DNA from: Calothrix sp. PCC 6303
Lineage (GTDB): Bacteria; Cyanobacteriota; Cyanobacteriia; Cyanobacteriales; Nostocaceae
Direction: 5' to 3'
Length of the DNA: 64,000 nucleotides
NCBI RefSeq assembly: GCF_000317435.1
Contig: NC_019751.1
Span: 1,240,001 to 1,304,000 of the forward strand
Shown here: piece after piece, positions 1-8,196 of the stretch
Position numbering within the stretch: the first letter of the stretch is position 1
Layout: every line of letters starts with the position of its first letter
Made by a program: the position numbers and the translations under genes
Notes under the pieces: generated by a model
Seen by the model: only the letters and a program-made list of their open reading frames with translations
What the model was told of the DNA's origin: nothing
Database searches by the model: none

Positions 1-369
1 CATTGCTTGTTGGGTTTTGCCCTGAGCGCCATTGTATGTCATCGCTAGTGCGATCGCTACACTGGATGGAGAGATAAATATATTTTCTTCTTTATTCTCT
101 TGATTAATTTCTGAAAATAATTTAAAACCGAATTTTGTATTTGCTGCTACTAATTTAGGATCTAAATTCATATTTGGTTTTGGTATAGGCAACTCACTAT
201 TGGGTAAACGCGACTCTGCGAAAGCACCAGAACCACTATTAAGCTGCGAACAGCCTAAAACCCCCATCAAAACTACACTGGTGGCTGCCAAAGCGTAACG
301 TCTCCCCAGACTTACACCATAACGTCTTTGGCGAAAATTCTCCCCAGCCTGACTAAATTTCTGCTTCAT
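1..369 (-). CDS. Serpin family protein, lipoprotein (partial, runs off left edge)
   Basis: Only the first 123 residues lie in the window; the gene continues beyond base 1. The N-terminus is basic, then has a hydrophobic stretch ending in VLGC (residues 37-40), which fits a lipoprotein signal with Cys40 as lipidated residue. After a short linker comes the start of a serpin fold: NTKFGFKLFSEI, then NIFISPSS, then ALAMTYNGAQGKTQQAM, the conserved helix A to helix B region of serine (or cysteine) protease inhibitors. The likely role is an envelope-anchored suicide inhibitor of proteases. The reactive-centre loop lies outside the window, so target class and inhibitory ability cannot be judged. The start is the ATG at 369. 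The call rests on family motifs read by eye. Confidence 0.85.
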   Translation of the reverse strand, partial: MKQKFSQAGENFRQRRYGVSLGRRYALAATSVVLMGVLGCSQLNSGSGAFAESRLPNSELPIPKPNMNLDPKLVAANTKFGFKLFSEINQENKEENIFISPSSVAIALAMTYNGAQGKTQQAM

Positions 370-521
370 GGTGTCACCTTGTCCCCTAAAGTCTTTAATG
401 TGACTATGACATTAAAATCAATATGACTGTTAGTCGGTTACAGTTTTGGCAACGAACACTATCATAATTGAAAACTTTGTTATCTCGTGAAAAGAAGAAG
501 CCCAAAGAGTGATCTTTGGAA

Positions 522-571
522 TCCCCACCTACTACTTCGCAGAAGCAAGCTACAACGAAGTAAGGTGGGGA
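522..571. repeat. Bulged hairpin, outer arms TCCCCACCT/AGGTGGGGA
   Basis: The outer arms pair perfectly (522-530 with 563-571) and continue, after a 2-nt bulge, into TACTTCG/CGAAGTA (533-539 with 556-562), leaving a 16-nt loop. That gives 16 paired positions. The loop word GAAGCAAGCTAC recurs inside the MITE-like element at 43300-43482. It lies about 390 bp downstream of tnpB in the tnpB direction, so it could be an older element end or an independent repeat. Confidence 0.6.
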
Positions 572-740
572 GGATGTCAACTAGTACAGCATGGCGTAAA
601 TAACTAGACCGTTATTTGACCATGAAAGGCTCAGTAATAAACGGCTTTCCCCCACTGCCTACTCACTACTGCCTTGAGGTACTAGAAGACATTTGTGAAG
701 AATTAGCGCTAACAATTAGCAATTAGATAATATACATATC

Positions 741-801
741 TTGTGGAATGGGTATCTTGCCCGTTAATCTAATTTGTACAGGCAGGATGCCTGTTCCACA
801 A
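741..801 (+). repeat. 21-bp imperfect palindrome whose mismatches are all G-U on the plus strand
   Basis: The arms at 741-761 and 781-801 match at 17 of 21 positions. Read as plus-strand RNA, the remaining four pairs are all G-U, so a full 21-bp stem can form. On the minus strand the same four would be A-C mismatches. The sequence type (TGGAAcaGGcatc / gatgCCTgTTCCA) is a dispersed cyanobacterial palindrome. No gene is attached to it. Confidence 0.6.
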
Positions 802-904
802 AATAAAAACTTGCATTTTATTTAATACCCATTCCTAAATCACTTTTGATCCATTCCCACAAATTTATTTTGGAAGTGTCATCTCATCCACCTTCAGATT
901 AAAT

Positions 905-1010
905 TGACATACTCACCGTCCTAAAGGAGCGGGGAAACACTTGACACTTCACTGACTGATGCTACCAGGCGATAGTAGTCTTACTCTGTCTCTGTGTCCG
1001 TTTAGAGTCG
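905..1010 (-). ncRNA. Candidate omega (reRNA) guide scaffold at the tnpB 3' end
   Basis: In IS605-type elements the guide RNA is processed from the 3' end of the tnpB transcript, overlaps the end of the reading frame and finishes at the right end, with the guide taken from flanking DNA. Here the minus-strand text after the tnpB stop ends with a hairpin (CCGCTCCT..AGGACGG) followed by TGAGTATGTCAA, after which flanking sequence would serve as guide. The position is inferred from the family; the 5' limit is a guess and the 3' limit is good to perhaps 10 nt. Confidence 0.4.
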
Positions 1011-2107
1011 TGGCAATGCCCTATCCCGACTTTGTTTATATTTTTTGCTGCATTCTCGTCTCGGTCGTGTTCAGTGCCACAATTTAAACACTGAACCTTC
1101 CTAACTTTTAAATTGAGTTTGCCCCATTTATAACCACATTCTGAACAAACTTGGCTTGTAGGTTCCCATCGACTTATAACGTGAAAATCTCGGTTAAGTT
1201 TCTCAGACTTCCCTTCACACAAAGTCCTAAATTCTCTCCACCCTTCCTGACTAATCGCTCTAGATAGTTTACGATTTTTAACCATCCCAGATACGTTTAA
1301 ATCTTCCAAAACAATAGCTTTGTTTTCACTCACTATTTTGGTAGATAGCTTATGCAAGAAGTCTTTACGGGTATCGGCGATTTGATTGTGCAGTTTTGCA
1401 ATCTGAATCCGAGTCTTATTTCTTCGTTGTGAGTCTTTCGGTTGTCGCACCAACTTCTTTTGAAGTTTACGAATTTTCTTATCTAAGAATGAATAATCTG
1501 GGCTTTCAGCTTTTTCACCATTACTCATTACAGCAAAAGTTTTGATTCCCAAATCAATACCAATACTTTGGTTTTTAGCATCAATATTAACAGGCTCAAT
1601 CTCTACTACAAAGCTGAGTAAATAGCGATTAGCACAATCCTTGATTACTGTTACCGAGCTAGGCGATGACGGTAATTCTCTAGACCAAATTGGTTTAACA
1701 TTACCAATCTTAGCTAGATAAACCTGCTCCCCTTGAAGTGAGAAACCTGTTTTTACAAAACGGGCTGACTGTTGATTAGTTTTCTTTTTAAACTTTGGAC
1801 TGCCTACTTTTTTCCCTTTGCGCTTTCCTTTGAGAGAATCGAAAAAGTTCTTATAGGCTACTCCCAAATCTGCAACTGACTGTTGCAACGCGACACTGGA
1901 CACCTCAGATAACCAAATACGTTCATCAGTCTTTTTAGCTTGGGTAATCACCAACTTTTGCAAGTCGTTGTTACTCGGCAGTTTTTCCGACTGTTTACAA
2001 ATTGCCAAGGCATCGTTCCAGACTACCCTAACGCAACCAAACAACTGAGCTAAACTCTGCTGCTGTTGCTCTGTTGGATAGAAACGATATTGATACCTGG
2101 CTTTCAT
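962..2107 (-). CDS. tnpB: TnpB RNA-guided DNA endonuclease (OrfB, IS605 family)
   Basis: This is a 381-residue protein of normal TnpB length. The N-terminal helix-turn-helix/WED part starts KARYQYRFYPT. The RuvC nuclease is complete: Asp185 in GIDLGIKTFAV, Glu268 in VLEDLNVSGM and Asp350 in DRDENAAKNI. The zinc ribbon has Cys321, Cys324, Cys340 and Cys343. All catalytic and zinc positions are present, so the enzyme is probably active, unlike many decayed cyanobacterial copies. TnpB proteins cut DNA next to a TAM under guidance of omega RNA and help retain the transposon. It is transcribed divergently from the small gene at 2157, with 49 bp between the starts. Confidence 0.93.
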   Translation of the reverse strand: MKARYQYRFYPTEQQQQSLAQLFGCVRVVWNDALAICKQSEKLPSNNDLQKLVITQAKKTDERIWLSEVSSVALQQSVADLGVAYKNFFDSLKGKRKGKKVGSPKFKKKTNQQSARFVKTGFSLQGEQVYLAKIGNVKPIWSRELPSSPSSVTVIKDCANRYLLSFVVEIEPVNIDAKNQSIGIDLGIKTFAVMSNGEKAESPDYSFLDKKIRKLQKKLVRQPKDSQRRNKTRIQIAKLHNQIADTRKDFLHKLSTKIVSENKAIVLEDLNVSGMVKNRKLSRAISQEGWREFRTLCEGKSEKLNRDFHVISRWEPTSQVCSECGYKWGKLNLKVRKVQCLNCGTEHDRDENAAKNINKVGIGHCHDSKRTQRQSKTTIAW

Positions 2108-2156
2108 GATTTGGCTTTATGTGGCATATATATTAGTATACACATACATGCAGGAT

Positions 2157-2336
2157 ATGAAAATGACTTTTCAGAAAAAACATAAATTAGGTTTTACCAG
2201 CGAAAACCCTTTAGATGCAAGTCCTATTTGTTTTAGAGGTAGAATTGGACAAAAAGATGCACTAAAAGATGTTCCTGACTGGCAAAATAAACTGAGAGAT
2301 TACATTGATGAATTAATCAATAAAAAGCCGTCCTAG
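2157..2336 (+). CDS. Small TnpB-element companion protein, 59 aa, unknown function
   Basis: This short basic protein has a pattern I associate with small cyanobacterial proteins near IS605/IS607-type genes: KHKLGF..NPLD...ICFRGR.GQ..ALKDVPDWQNKLRDYIDELI. The second half is predicted amphipathic helix. It may be a small DNA-binding or regulatory protein, but no function is established here. The start could be the ATG at 2157 or 2163; both have only a weak AGGA upstream. An in-frame upstream ATG at 2106 overlaps the tnpB start and is unlikely. The stop codon lies inside the left-end hairpin, so the gene fits exactly between the tnpB promoter and the element end. Confidence 0.65.
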   Translation: MKMTFQKKHKLGFTSENPLDASPICFRGRIGQKDALKDVPDWQNKLRDYIDELINKKPS

Positions 2337-2349
2337 AAGGACGGGGCTT
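2324..2349 (+). terminator. Left-end hairpin of the TnpB element, also a likely terminator
   Basis: AAAGCCGTCCT and AGGACGGGGCTTT pair around an AGA loop with a 2-nt bulge, followed by T residues. It overlaps the stop codon of the small gene, so it can act as its terminator as well as the transposon end structure. Confidence 0.55.
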
Positions 2350-2632
2350 TAAACCCATTATTTTCGGTAAAAGATTGTAGAGAAAATAGATAAGAATTAT
2401 CCCAAAGTATTAAGTTATATTTATTAACTTTGGCAACATTACTTTCCTGAAAGGGGAAGTTTTGCGAAGATGAGAAGCGTTGAGCAATTTGATCGATTGT
2501 GCATTTTTGTTCTGTAGGTAATTCAGCCTACTGAAACTATAAATACCGCATAATCGCACTGTAGTTTTATCATTCCCAATTTCTCACACGTTATCAAATA
2601 TCATTGTTGAATCTCAAAGGGAGAATACATAA

Positions 2633-4159
2633 ATGAAATTAGCTTACTGGATGTATGCGGGTCCTGCACATATTGGTACATTGCGAGTTGCCACCTCTTT
2701 TAAAAACGTCCATGCAATTATGCACGCTCCCTTGGGTGATGATTATTTTAATGTGATGCGTTCGATGCTGTCACGGGAACGCAATTTTACTCCGGTGACA
2801 ACAAGTGTAGTAGATCGGAATGTGTTGGCGCGGGGTTCACAGGAAAAAGTTGTAGATAATATCACCCGCAAAGATGCTGAAGAACATCCTGATTTAATTA
2901 TTCTGACTCCTACCTGCACCTCTAGTATTCTCCAAGAAGATTTGGCGAATTTTGTGGAGAGGGCATCGATTGATACAAAATCAGATGTGATGCTGGCGGA
3001 TGTTAACCATTATCGGGTGAATGAATTACAAGCTGCGGATCGGACTTTGCAGCAAATTCTGGAACTATATATCGAAAAAGCGCGGAAAAAAGGCGAACTA
3101 CCCACAGCTAAAACCGAAAAACCCTCAGTTAATATCATTGGTATTTCTACTCTGGGTTTCCACAATCAACATGATTGTACTGAGTTGAAAAAACTCATGG
3201 CTGATTTGGGTATTGAAGTTAACGCGGTGATTCCTGAAGGTGCCTCTGTTCACGAGTTAAAGAATCTACCGCGTGCATGGTTTAATCTTATACCTTACCG
3301 CGAACTAGGTGTGATGGCGGCTGAATATTTGGAAAAAGAATTTGGAATGCCTTACGTAGATACTACACCCATGGGTGTAGTGGAAACAGCTAGATGCATC
3401 CGTAAAATTCAGCAGGTAATTAATGCTCAAGGTGCTGATGTTAATTACGAAGGGTTTATTGAACATCAAACCTTAAATGTATCCCAAGCTGCATGGTTTT
3501 CACGTTCCATCGATTGTCAAAACCTCACCGGGAAAAAAGCCGTTGTTTTCGGTGATAGTACCCACGCAGCGGCAATGACAAAGATTTTAGCGCGGGAAAT
3601 GGGTATTCATGTGGTTTGGGCAGGAACCTACTGTAAATACGATGCTGATTGGTTCCGCGAACAAGTTGGTGAATATTGTGATGAAGTTATTATCACCGAA
3701 GATCACGCCGCAATTGGAGATGCGATCGCACGGGTGGAACCATCGGCTATTTTCGGTACTCAAATGGAACGTCATGTTGGTAAACGCTTGGATATTCCTT
3801 GTGGTGTGATTGCTTCACCCATCCACGTTCAAAATTTTCCCATCGGTTACAAGCCATTTTTAGGTTACGAAGGCACTAACCAAGTTACTGATTTGGTGTA
3901 TAACTCCTTCACCTTGGGAATGGAAGATCACCTGTTAGAAATATTTGGTGGACATGATACCAAAGAAGTAATTACCAAAGGTATTTCGGCAGAATCGGAT
4001 TTAAGCTGGACAAAAGACGGTTTGGGAGAATTAAACAAGATTCCCGGTTTTGTGCGGGGTAAAGTGAAGCGCAACACCGAAAAATTTGCGCGGGAAAGAG
4101 GATTTAAAGATATCAATGCCGAAGTTTTATATGCTGCGAAGGAATCAGTAGGTGCTTAA
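2633..4159 (+). CDS. chlB: Light-independent protochlorophyllide reductase subunit B
   Basis: The protein has 508 residues, the usual cyanobacterial ChlB length. ChlB pairs with ChlN to form the catalytic NB component of the dark-operative enzyme, which reduces ring D of protochlorophyllide using electrons from ChlL. Asp36 (in HAPLGDDYF) is the residue known to act as the unusual Asp ligand of the 4Fe-4S cluster and is present. The nitrogenase-like core spans about 1-420, followed by the short PCP_red C-terminal domain ([20 protein letters not shown]). A good Shine-Dalgarno, AAAGGGAG, precedes the ATG. chlL and chlN are not in the window, which is common because chlB is often unlinked. A terminator follows at 4214. 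Confidence 0.98.
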   Translation: MKLAYWMYAGPAHIGTLRVATSFKNVHAIMHAPLGDDYFNVMRSMLSRERNFTPVTTSVVDRNVLARGSQEKVVDNITRKDAEEHPDLIILTPTCTSSILQEDLANFVERASIDTKSDVMLADVNHYRVNELQAADRTLQQILELYIEKARKKGELPTAKTEKPSVNIIGISTLGFHNQHDCTELKKLMADLGIEVNAVIPEGASVHELKNLPRAWFNLIPYRELGVMAAEYLEKEFGMPYVDTTPMGVVETARCIRKIQQVINAQGADVNYEGFIEHQTLNVSQAAWFSRSIDCQNLTGKKAVVFGDSTHAAAMTKILAREMGIHVVWAGTYCKYDADWFREQVGEYCDEVIITEDHAAIGDAIARVEPSAIFGTQMERHVGKRLDIPCGVIASPIHVQNFPIGYKPFLGYEGTNQVTDLVYNSFTLGMEDHLLEIFGGHDTKEVITKGISAESDLSWTKDGLGELNKIPGFVRGKVKRNTEKFARERGFKDINAEVLYAAKESVGA

Positions 4160-4213
4160 TCAGTTAACAGGGAACAGATAACAGTTAAAAAACACCATCT
4201 GTTGAAAATTGTA

Positions 4214-4250
4214 AGGGCTAACGGTTGTTAGCCTTTCCTTTTTAATTTTT
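4214..4250 (+). terminator. Rho-independent terminator of chlB
   Basis: The stem GGCTAAC/GTTAGCC with loop GGTT is flanked by A-G and T residues and followed by a T-rich tract (TTTCCTTTTTAATTTTT), 55 bp after the chlB stop. Confidence 0.8.
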
Positions 4251-4302
4251 GGCTCGCTCAAATGATTTCCCCGGATGCGGCGGATACTTTAAACCATGGG
4301 CT

Positions 4303-4308
4303 TATAAT
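4303..4308 (+). promoter_or_regulatory. Possible -10 box (TATAAT)
   Basis: A perfect TATAAT lies 39 bp upstream of the ATG at 4347 and downstream of the chlB terminator. No good -35 hexamer sits 17 bp upstream, so this is a weak call. Confidence 0.35.
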
Positions 4309-4346
4309 GGCGTAAGTTATGACTGCTGGGCTAAATCAAAGAAAGC

Positions 4347-5690
4347 ATGACGATTGAATCTAACTCATCCCATTACGAAAATCCTGAATCTCTCTCGGAA
4401 GACAATTTGCAACCTGATGATTTTGATGGTGCTAGTGATTTAATTCCAGATGGATTAACTACACAACAGGCTTTAGCTGCGATATCATCGCTACAATCGC
4501 CGAAAAATACCACTGCAATGCGTCAATCACGTTCTTTATTTAAAGGACATTCTAGTAATGCTGTAGTGGTGAAACCCAGAGCATTTTTGTTGCTTCTGGT
4601 GGCGGTATCGCTGATTTTTGCGGGGATTATCATTAATAATTGGTTAATTGGGGCAATTGGAACTGTTCTTACACTAATTTTGTCCCTAGCAATGCTGCTA
4701 CCATGGCTGACTGAAGTGATTAGTGAGTGGTTTTCACCCCAAGATAGAGCAGTTTTTGTGGGTTTTTTCGGATTAATTGCCTCTATTATCGGCATAGTTC
4801 GCTTCACTGGTATTGGTGATGATATTCTCCGCTGGGGAAGGAGAGTAAATTGGGAAGCATCAGGAACCTTGGCTGAATGGTTTGGTGCGTTAGGACAAAT
4901 TTTCATTGCCGTGATTGCTGTTTACGTAGCTTGGAGACAGTATGTGATTTCCAAAGACTTAACGATTCAGCAAAATTTACTTACCGTCCAACAAAATATT
5001 ATTACCCAACAACAAACCATCGATTCCTATTTCCAAGGGGTTTCTGATTTAGTCTTGGATGAAGAAGGGTTACTGGAAGACTGGCCCCAAGAAAGAGCGA
5101 TCGCAGAAGGACGTACAGCCGCTATTCTCAGTAGCGTTGATGGGAATGGGAAAGCTAAAATTATCCGCTTTCTTTCGCGTTCAAAACTACTCACGCCGTT
5201 AAAGCGCGATCGCCATCTCGGACGAGCCATACTAGATGGTAGTGGTGGATATGCTGAAGATCGCCTTACCGGCTTGCGTGTGATCGATTTAGGAGTGATG
5301 TTAGCAGGTGCAGACCTCAGTGGAACTGATCTCCGCTGGACAGATCTTTCAGAAGTGAATCTAGTTCGTGCAGATCTAAGTGGTTGTGACTTAGTTAAAG
5401 CTATATTATCACGCAGCATTTTATATAATTCCGACCTGAGCAATACCGATTTAAACGGAACTTGCTTCTTTTTTGGCTCTGCGGAAACTGCATCACCCCG
5501 TAGTCGAACTAAGCCTCCCAATTACCAAACAGGTGAACATACAGGTGCTGTGGTTGAAGATGTTGACTTTAGCAATGCTCAACGGATGTCAGAATCTAGT
5601 CGCTACTACTGCTGTGCTTGGGGAGGGGAAAAAACTCGCGGAACCATTCCTGGAGGTTGTGAGGGAATTCCCAATAAATTGGGTAAGTAA
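4347..5690 (+). CDS. Membrane-anchored pentapeptide-repeat protein
   Basis: The 447 residues begin with an acidic, disordered 75-residue N-terminus. Hydrophobic membrane segments follow at about 77-97, 99-120, 131-150 and 175-195. A Gln-rich helix (about 205-230) leads to a domain reading YFQGVSDLVLDEEGLLEDW...RTAAILSS...IIRFL, then pentapeptide repeats of the A(D/N)LSG type (about 315-375). The C-terminus is Cys-containing and ends GGCEGIPNKLGK. The order membrane segments, coil, YFQG-like domain, repeats is shared with the protein at 31531-32763. Pentapeptide repeats fold as a right-handed quadrilateral beta-helix, and the role is usually unknown. It has its own promoter region after the chlB terminator. 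Confidence 0.8.
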   Translation: MTIESNSSHYENPESLSEDNLQPDDFDGASDLIPDGLTTQQALAAISSLQSPKNTTAMRQSRSLFKGHSSNAVVVKPRAFLLLLVAVSLIFAGIIINNWLIGAIGTVLTLILSLAMLLPWLTEVISEWFSPQDRAVFVGFFGLIASIIGIVRFTGIGDDILRWGRRVNWEASGTLAEWFGALGQIFIAVIAVYVAWRQYVISKDLTIQQNLLTVQQNIITQQQTIDSYFQGVSDLVLDEEGLLEDWPQERAIAEGRTAAILSSVDGNGKAKIIRFLSRSKLLTPLKRDRHLGRAILDGSGGYAEDRLTGLRVIDLGVMLAGADLSGTDLRWTDLSEVNLVRADLSGCDLVKAILSRSILYNSDLSNTDLNGTCFFFGSAETASPRSRTKPPNYQTGEHTGAVVEDVDFSNAQRMSESSRYYCCAWGGEKTRGTIPGGCEGIPNKLGK

Positions 5691-6157
5691 TTCTGCTCCC
5701 TGTTTTATTTAGTCAGATAATCCCAAATCAAAATCAAGTAGATATGAACTAAGTAGATTGCTTATGAAGATATGGTAATTTTTTAGACTTTCTCCAGATC
5801 TATATTTGGTCAAAGGTACTATGATCTTGATAACTAGATGTCTAGTGACTATCACTTAAGTTTTAGGTAATTACAGTGCTTTATGTTAATCTAACGAAAG
5901 ACTCATTACAAATGTAACAGTTCGAGTAAACTGGGTAACTGAATAAGTAAAACTTTCAGATACTTTTACAAAGTCAAGCAAGAATCAAATCCCTTAAAAG
6001 CTTGATAAGTCTATTAAGCTGATACAGTGGCGCGATTTACCAATTAAATTGGACTTTATAATTTGTATTAATTCAAAAGTTAATTAACAATACCTTAACT
6101 AAACAAATGTTTAGAAAATTAATTTTTCATTTATTAATAATCATTCATGGAGGTATC
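5691..6157. other. AT-rich intergenic region, nothing recognised
   Basis: There is no convincing coding sequence, terminator or RNA structure here. It must hold the promoter of the gene at 6158. Confidence 0.5.
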
Positions 6158-6739
6158 ATGGTGAAACTTGATAGTCTTCAATTACACAAATTTGTATACT
6201 CTAAAAAAACTGAGTTTGCACTCAATAAATCTGGTATCCAGAATAAAGCCTTGAGTTGGGTCATGGATGTGAATGAGTCTAGGAGTGTAGCAGAAATAAA
6301 TGCCACATCTGACACAATCTGCCTCAACTTAGAAAAGCTAAAGTGTTTTGAAGTAGTTAAGAATCAATATCAAGAGTTTGGTATCGAGTTTGAAAACTGT
6401 ATAGCAATACAGCCTTCTAACCCAGCATTTCCCACACGTTTCAGTTCAATTGTGCTGATGGCTGCACCCAAAAATGGTTTTATGGAGGCAACCTTCACCA
6501 GACCAATTTGTGAGTTTAGTGCTTTTGTTACTAGTTCACAGCAACTTGTGCTTTCGGCATATGGACGCGATCGCAAACTGCTAGATCAAAGCACATTGCC
6601 CTGTGCAAATCTCAACAACTCTGACTCCAAAAATCTACCCAACACAAAGTTAACAGTCAAAGCCCAGAATATCCAACATATTACTTTCCGTGCATTTGAT
6701 GGTCAATTTACAATTGATGACCTCAGTTTCTGTTTTTAG
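6158..6739 (+). CDS. Conserved cyanobacterial protein, possible beta-sandwich domain, unknown function
   Basis: The start at 6158 is chosen because GGAGG lies just 4 nt upstream; an in-frame ATG at 6107 would add 17 hydrophobic residues without a ribosome site. The 193-residue product has alternating hydrophobic strands and ends ITFRAFDGQFTIDDLSFCF. That closing pattern resembles the last strand of extracellular jelly-roll domains seen in PEP-CTERM-type proteins. Residues about 85-150 (FENCIAIQPSNPAFP..., FVTSSQQLVLSAYGRDR) look like a carbohydrate-binding-type sandwich. No signal peptide is clear with this start. The domain suggestion is inference only. Confidence 0.6.
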   Translation: MVKLDSLQLHKFVYSKKTEFALNKSGIQNKALSWVMDVNESRSVAEINATSDTICLNLEKLKCFEVVKNQYQEFGIEFENCIAIQPSNPAFPTRFSSIVLMAAPKNGFMEATFTRPICEFSAFVTSSQQLVLSAYGRDRKLLDQSTLPCANLNNSDSKNLPNTKLTVKAQNIQHITFRAFDGQFTIDDLSFCF

Positions 6740-6968
6740 GCAATAAACTGTGATTTTTCCAGTAAACCAGCAAAAACCTAATTTATTCGACTCAATTATT
6801 CTTAACATTTAGTATCGATAAGTTGAGCAAAGAACTCTTGTAGGTGATATTCTCAGGCTTGTGGTTTAGCTGATTTTTACTGCTGTAATCACGAAAAGAA
6901 GAAAAGCTCTGCAAATCTGACCCAAAAGATATATATTATATAGTCTGGTAATCAAGTAGGTAAATACT

Positions 6969-7781
6969 GTGGCACAGGCTTCGTCTTCTTGGCAGCAATT
7001 AATCAACCAAGTACCCAACTGGATGCTTCCAGTATCCAAGATAGGAGCCAAAAAGCAACGAGGTTTAAAACGTTATCGAGAACCAGGAAGAGTTCTGGGG
7101 TATTTGACTGTCCTTGTTGCCATGCTGTTATGGAACTGGAAGTTAGTTTTTGCTTTGCTTATTGGCTTTGGAGCCATGGGTTCGGTATATTCAATTCAAG
7201 CATCAGACTGGCGACAGCGTTGGCAAGAGTTGAGTAAATTCTTACATCCTCAAAATCGCCGCCTAACTATGGCTGTATTTAGTGGTGCGATCGCATCTAC
7301 TATGAGTTATATGGCGGTAGCGATTTGGCTACACTCAGATAATGGCTGGGTTGCCAGTGCAGTAATATTACAAGGCTTAGGGACTTTTTTAACCCTAGGT
7401 TTATTAGTGTGGCTAACTATAAGTATTTATGGAAACCGGGACGAGCGAGAATGCGATCGCTTAATCTCACAATTAACTGATATTAATCCTCTCAAACGTC
7501 TTATTGCCATTCGTCAACTAACAAAGTTACTCAAGAATTCTAGTGTGGATGGGGAAGAAGAAAAAAATATTGCCGAATATTTACAGCTTTTACTCACCCA
7601 AGAACAGGAACAAATTGTCAGAGAAGCTGCTTTTGAGGGTTTGCAAGTCTTAGATAGATTAGAGATCACAAAGACTTCACCGCGTAGCAGCAAGACTTCC
7701 TCTGACTTAGTAAACCCTTCTAGCGGCAATTTGCCTTTGCAACCGCTGGTAATTAAAAATAAAACTAAGGTTTCGGGTTAG
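6969..7781 (+). CDS. Membrane protein with C-terminal HEAT/armadillo-like region, unknown function
   Basis: The start is a GTG at 6969 (MAQASSSWQQL). The N-terminal 40 residues are basic and soluble. Hydrophobic segments follow at about 43-75 and 100-155 (VFSGAIASTMSYMAVAIWL, GLGTFLTLGLLVWLTISIY). The C-terminal part (about 165-240) reads like helical repeats: LKRLIAIRQLTKLLK and EQEQIVREAAFEGLQVLDRL. The tail is Ser/Lys-rich. This architecture recurs in cyanobacteria as an uncharacterised armadillo-fold membrane protein. It is a single-gene unit with no obvious partner. Confidence 0.7.
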   Translation: MAQASSSWQQLINQVPNWMLPVSKIGAKKQRGLKRYREPGRVLGYLTVLVAMLLWNWKLVFALLIGFGAMGSVYSIQASDWRQRWQELSKFLHPQNRRLTMAVFSGAIASTMSYMAVAIWLHSDNGWVASAVILQGLGTFLTLGLLVWLTISIYGNRDERECDRLISQLTDINPLKRLIAIRQLTKLLKNSSVDGEEEKNIAEYLQLLLTQEQEQIVREAAFEGLQVLDRLEITKTSPRSSKTSSDLVNPSSGNLPLQPLVIKNKTKVSG

Positions 7782-7891
7782 CCAAAACAGCACAAACGTT
7801 ATCGAATCCTGAAAAGCCCTATAAGTACATAAATAAAAATATTTACATTCATTGAAAGTAACGCGAAGCATCTCTAATCCTTGTGTATAGC

Positions 7892-7940
7892 CCAAAGGAC
7901 ATGCATTCCTTACCGGACACAAAGAATGCATGTCCTTTGG
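7892..7940. repeat. Perfect 17-bp inverted repeat
   Basis: CCAAAGGACATGCATTC at 7892-7908 is repeated inverted at 7924-7940 with a 15-nt spacer. It stands between genes and has no T-tract, so it is not a normal terminator. Confidence 0.75.
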
Positions 7941-8177
7941 CTCTGCTTCCATTCCAGATAAGAGGCAGAGCCTAGGTACCAAGTCGATGACACAAAAATT
8001 GTATGAACAAAAAGCGTGAAAATCATCTCAAAGTCAACAGCCTACCCCTAGCCCCCTTGAAAAGGCTACGGTGTACACACAAGTATAATCCCATGCCCGC
8101 CAACGGTTGAAACCCACCGCAGTCGCTACAACGGGGGGGGAACCCCCGCAACGCACTGCTCGCCGTCTAATACCTAA

Positions 8178-8196
8178 AGTCATCTAGAAGATGACT
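8178..8196. repeat. Short palindrome AGTCATCT-AGA-AGATGACT
   Basis: A perfect 8-bp stem with a 3-nt loop, in non-coding DNA and followed by an AT-rich stretch (GAATATTTTTGGTTTTTAG). Confidence 0.5.

Larger units (their letters stand above)
370..961. other. Gene-free region with hairpins beside the TnpB element
   Basis: No coding sequence was found between the serpin start and the tnpB stop. The region holds a long hairpin at 522-571, an imperfect palindrome at 741-801 and, next to tnpB, the right-end hairpin of the TnpB element at 916-932. The serpin promoter must lie in about 370-500 but no clear boxes were seen. Confidence 0.6.
905..2347 (-). mobile_element. TnpB-only IS200/IS605-type (IS1341-like) element
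   Basis: The element contains an intact tnpB on the minus strand, a small divergent gene on the plus strand and no tnpA. Each end carries a short hairpin of the same type: CCGTCCT..AGGAGCGG at 916-932 (right end, downstream of tnpB) and CCGTCCT..AGGACGG at 2328-2344 (left end). Such subterminal imperfect hairpins are typical of IS200/IS605 ends, which have no terminal inverted repeats or target duplications. The exact boundaries are estimates. Without TnpA it would need transposase in trans to move. Confidence 0.75.
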
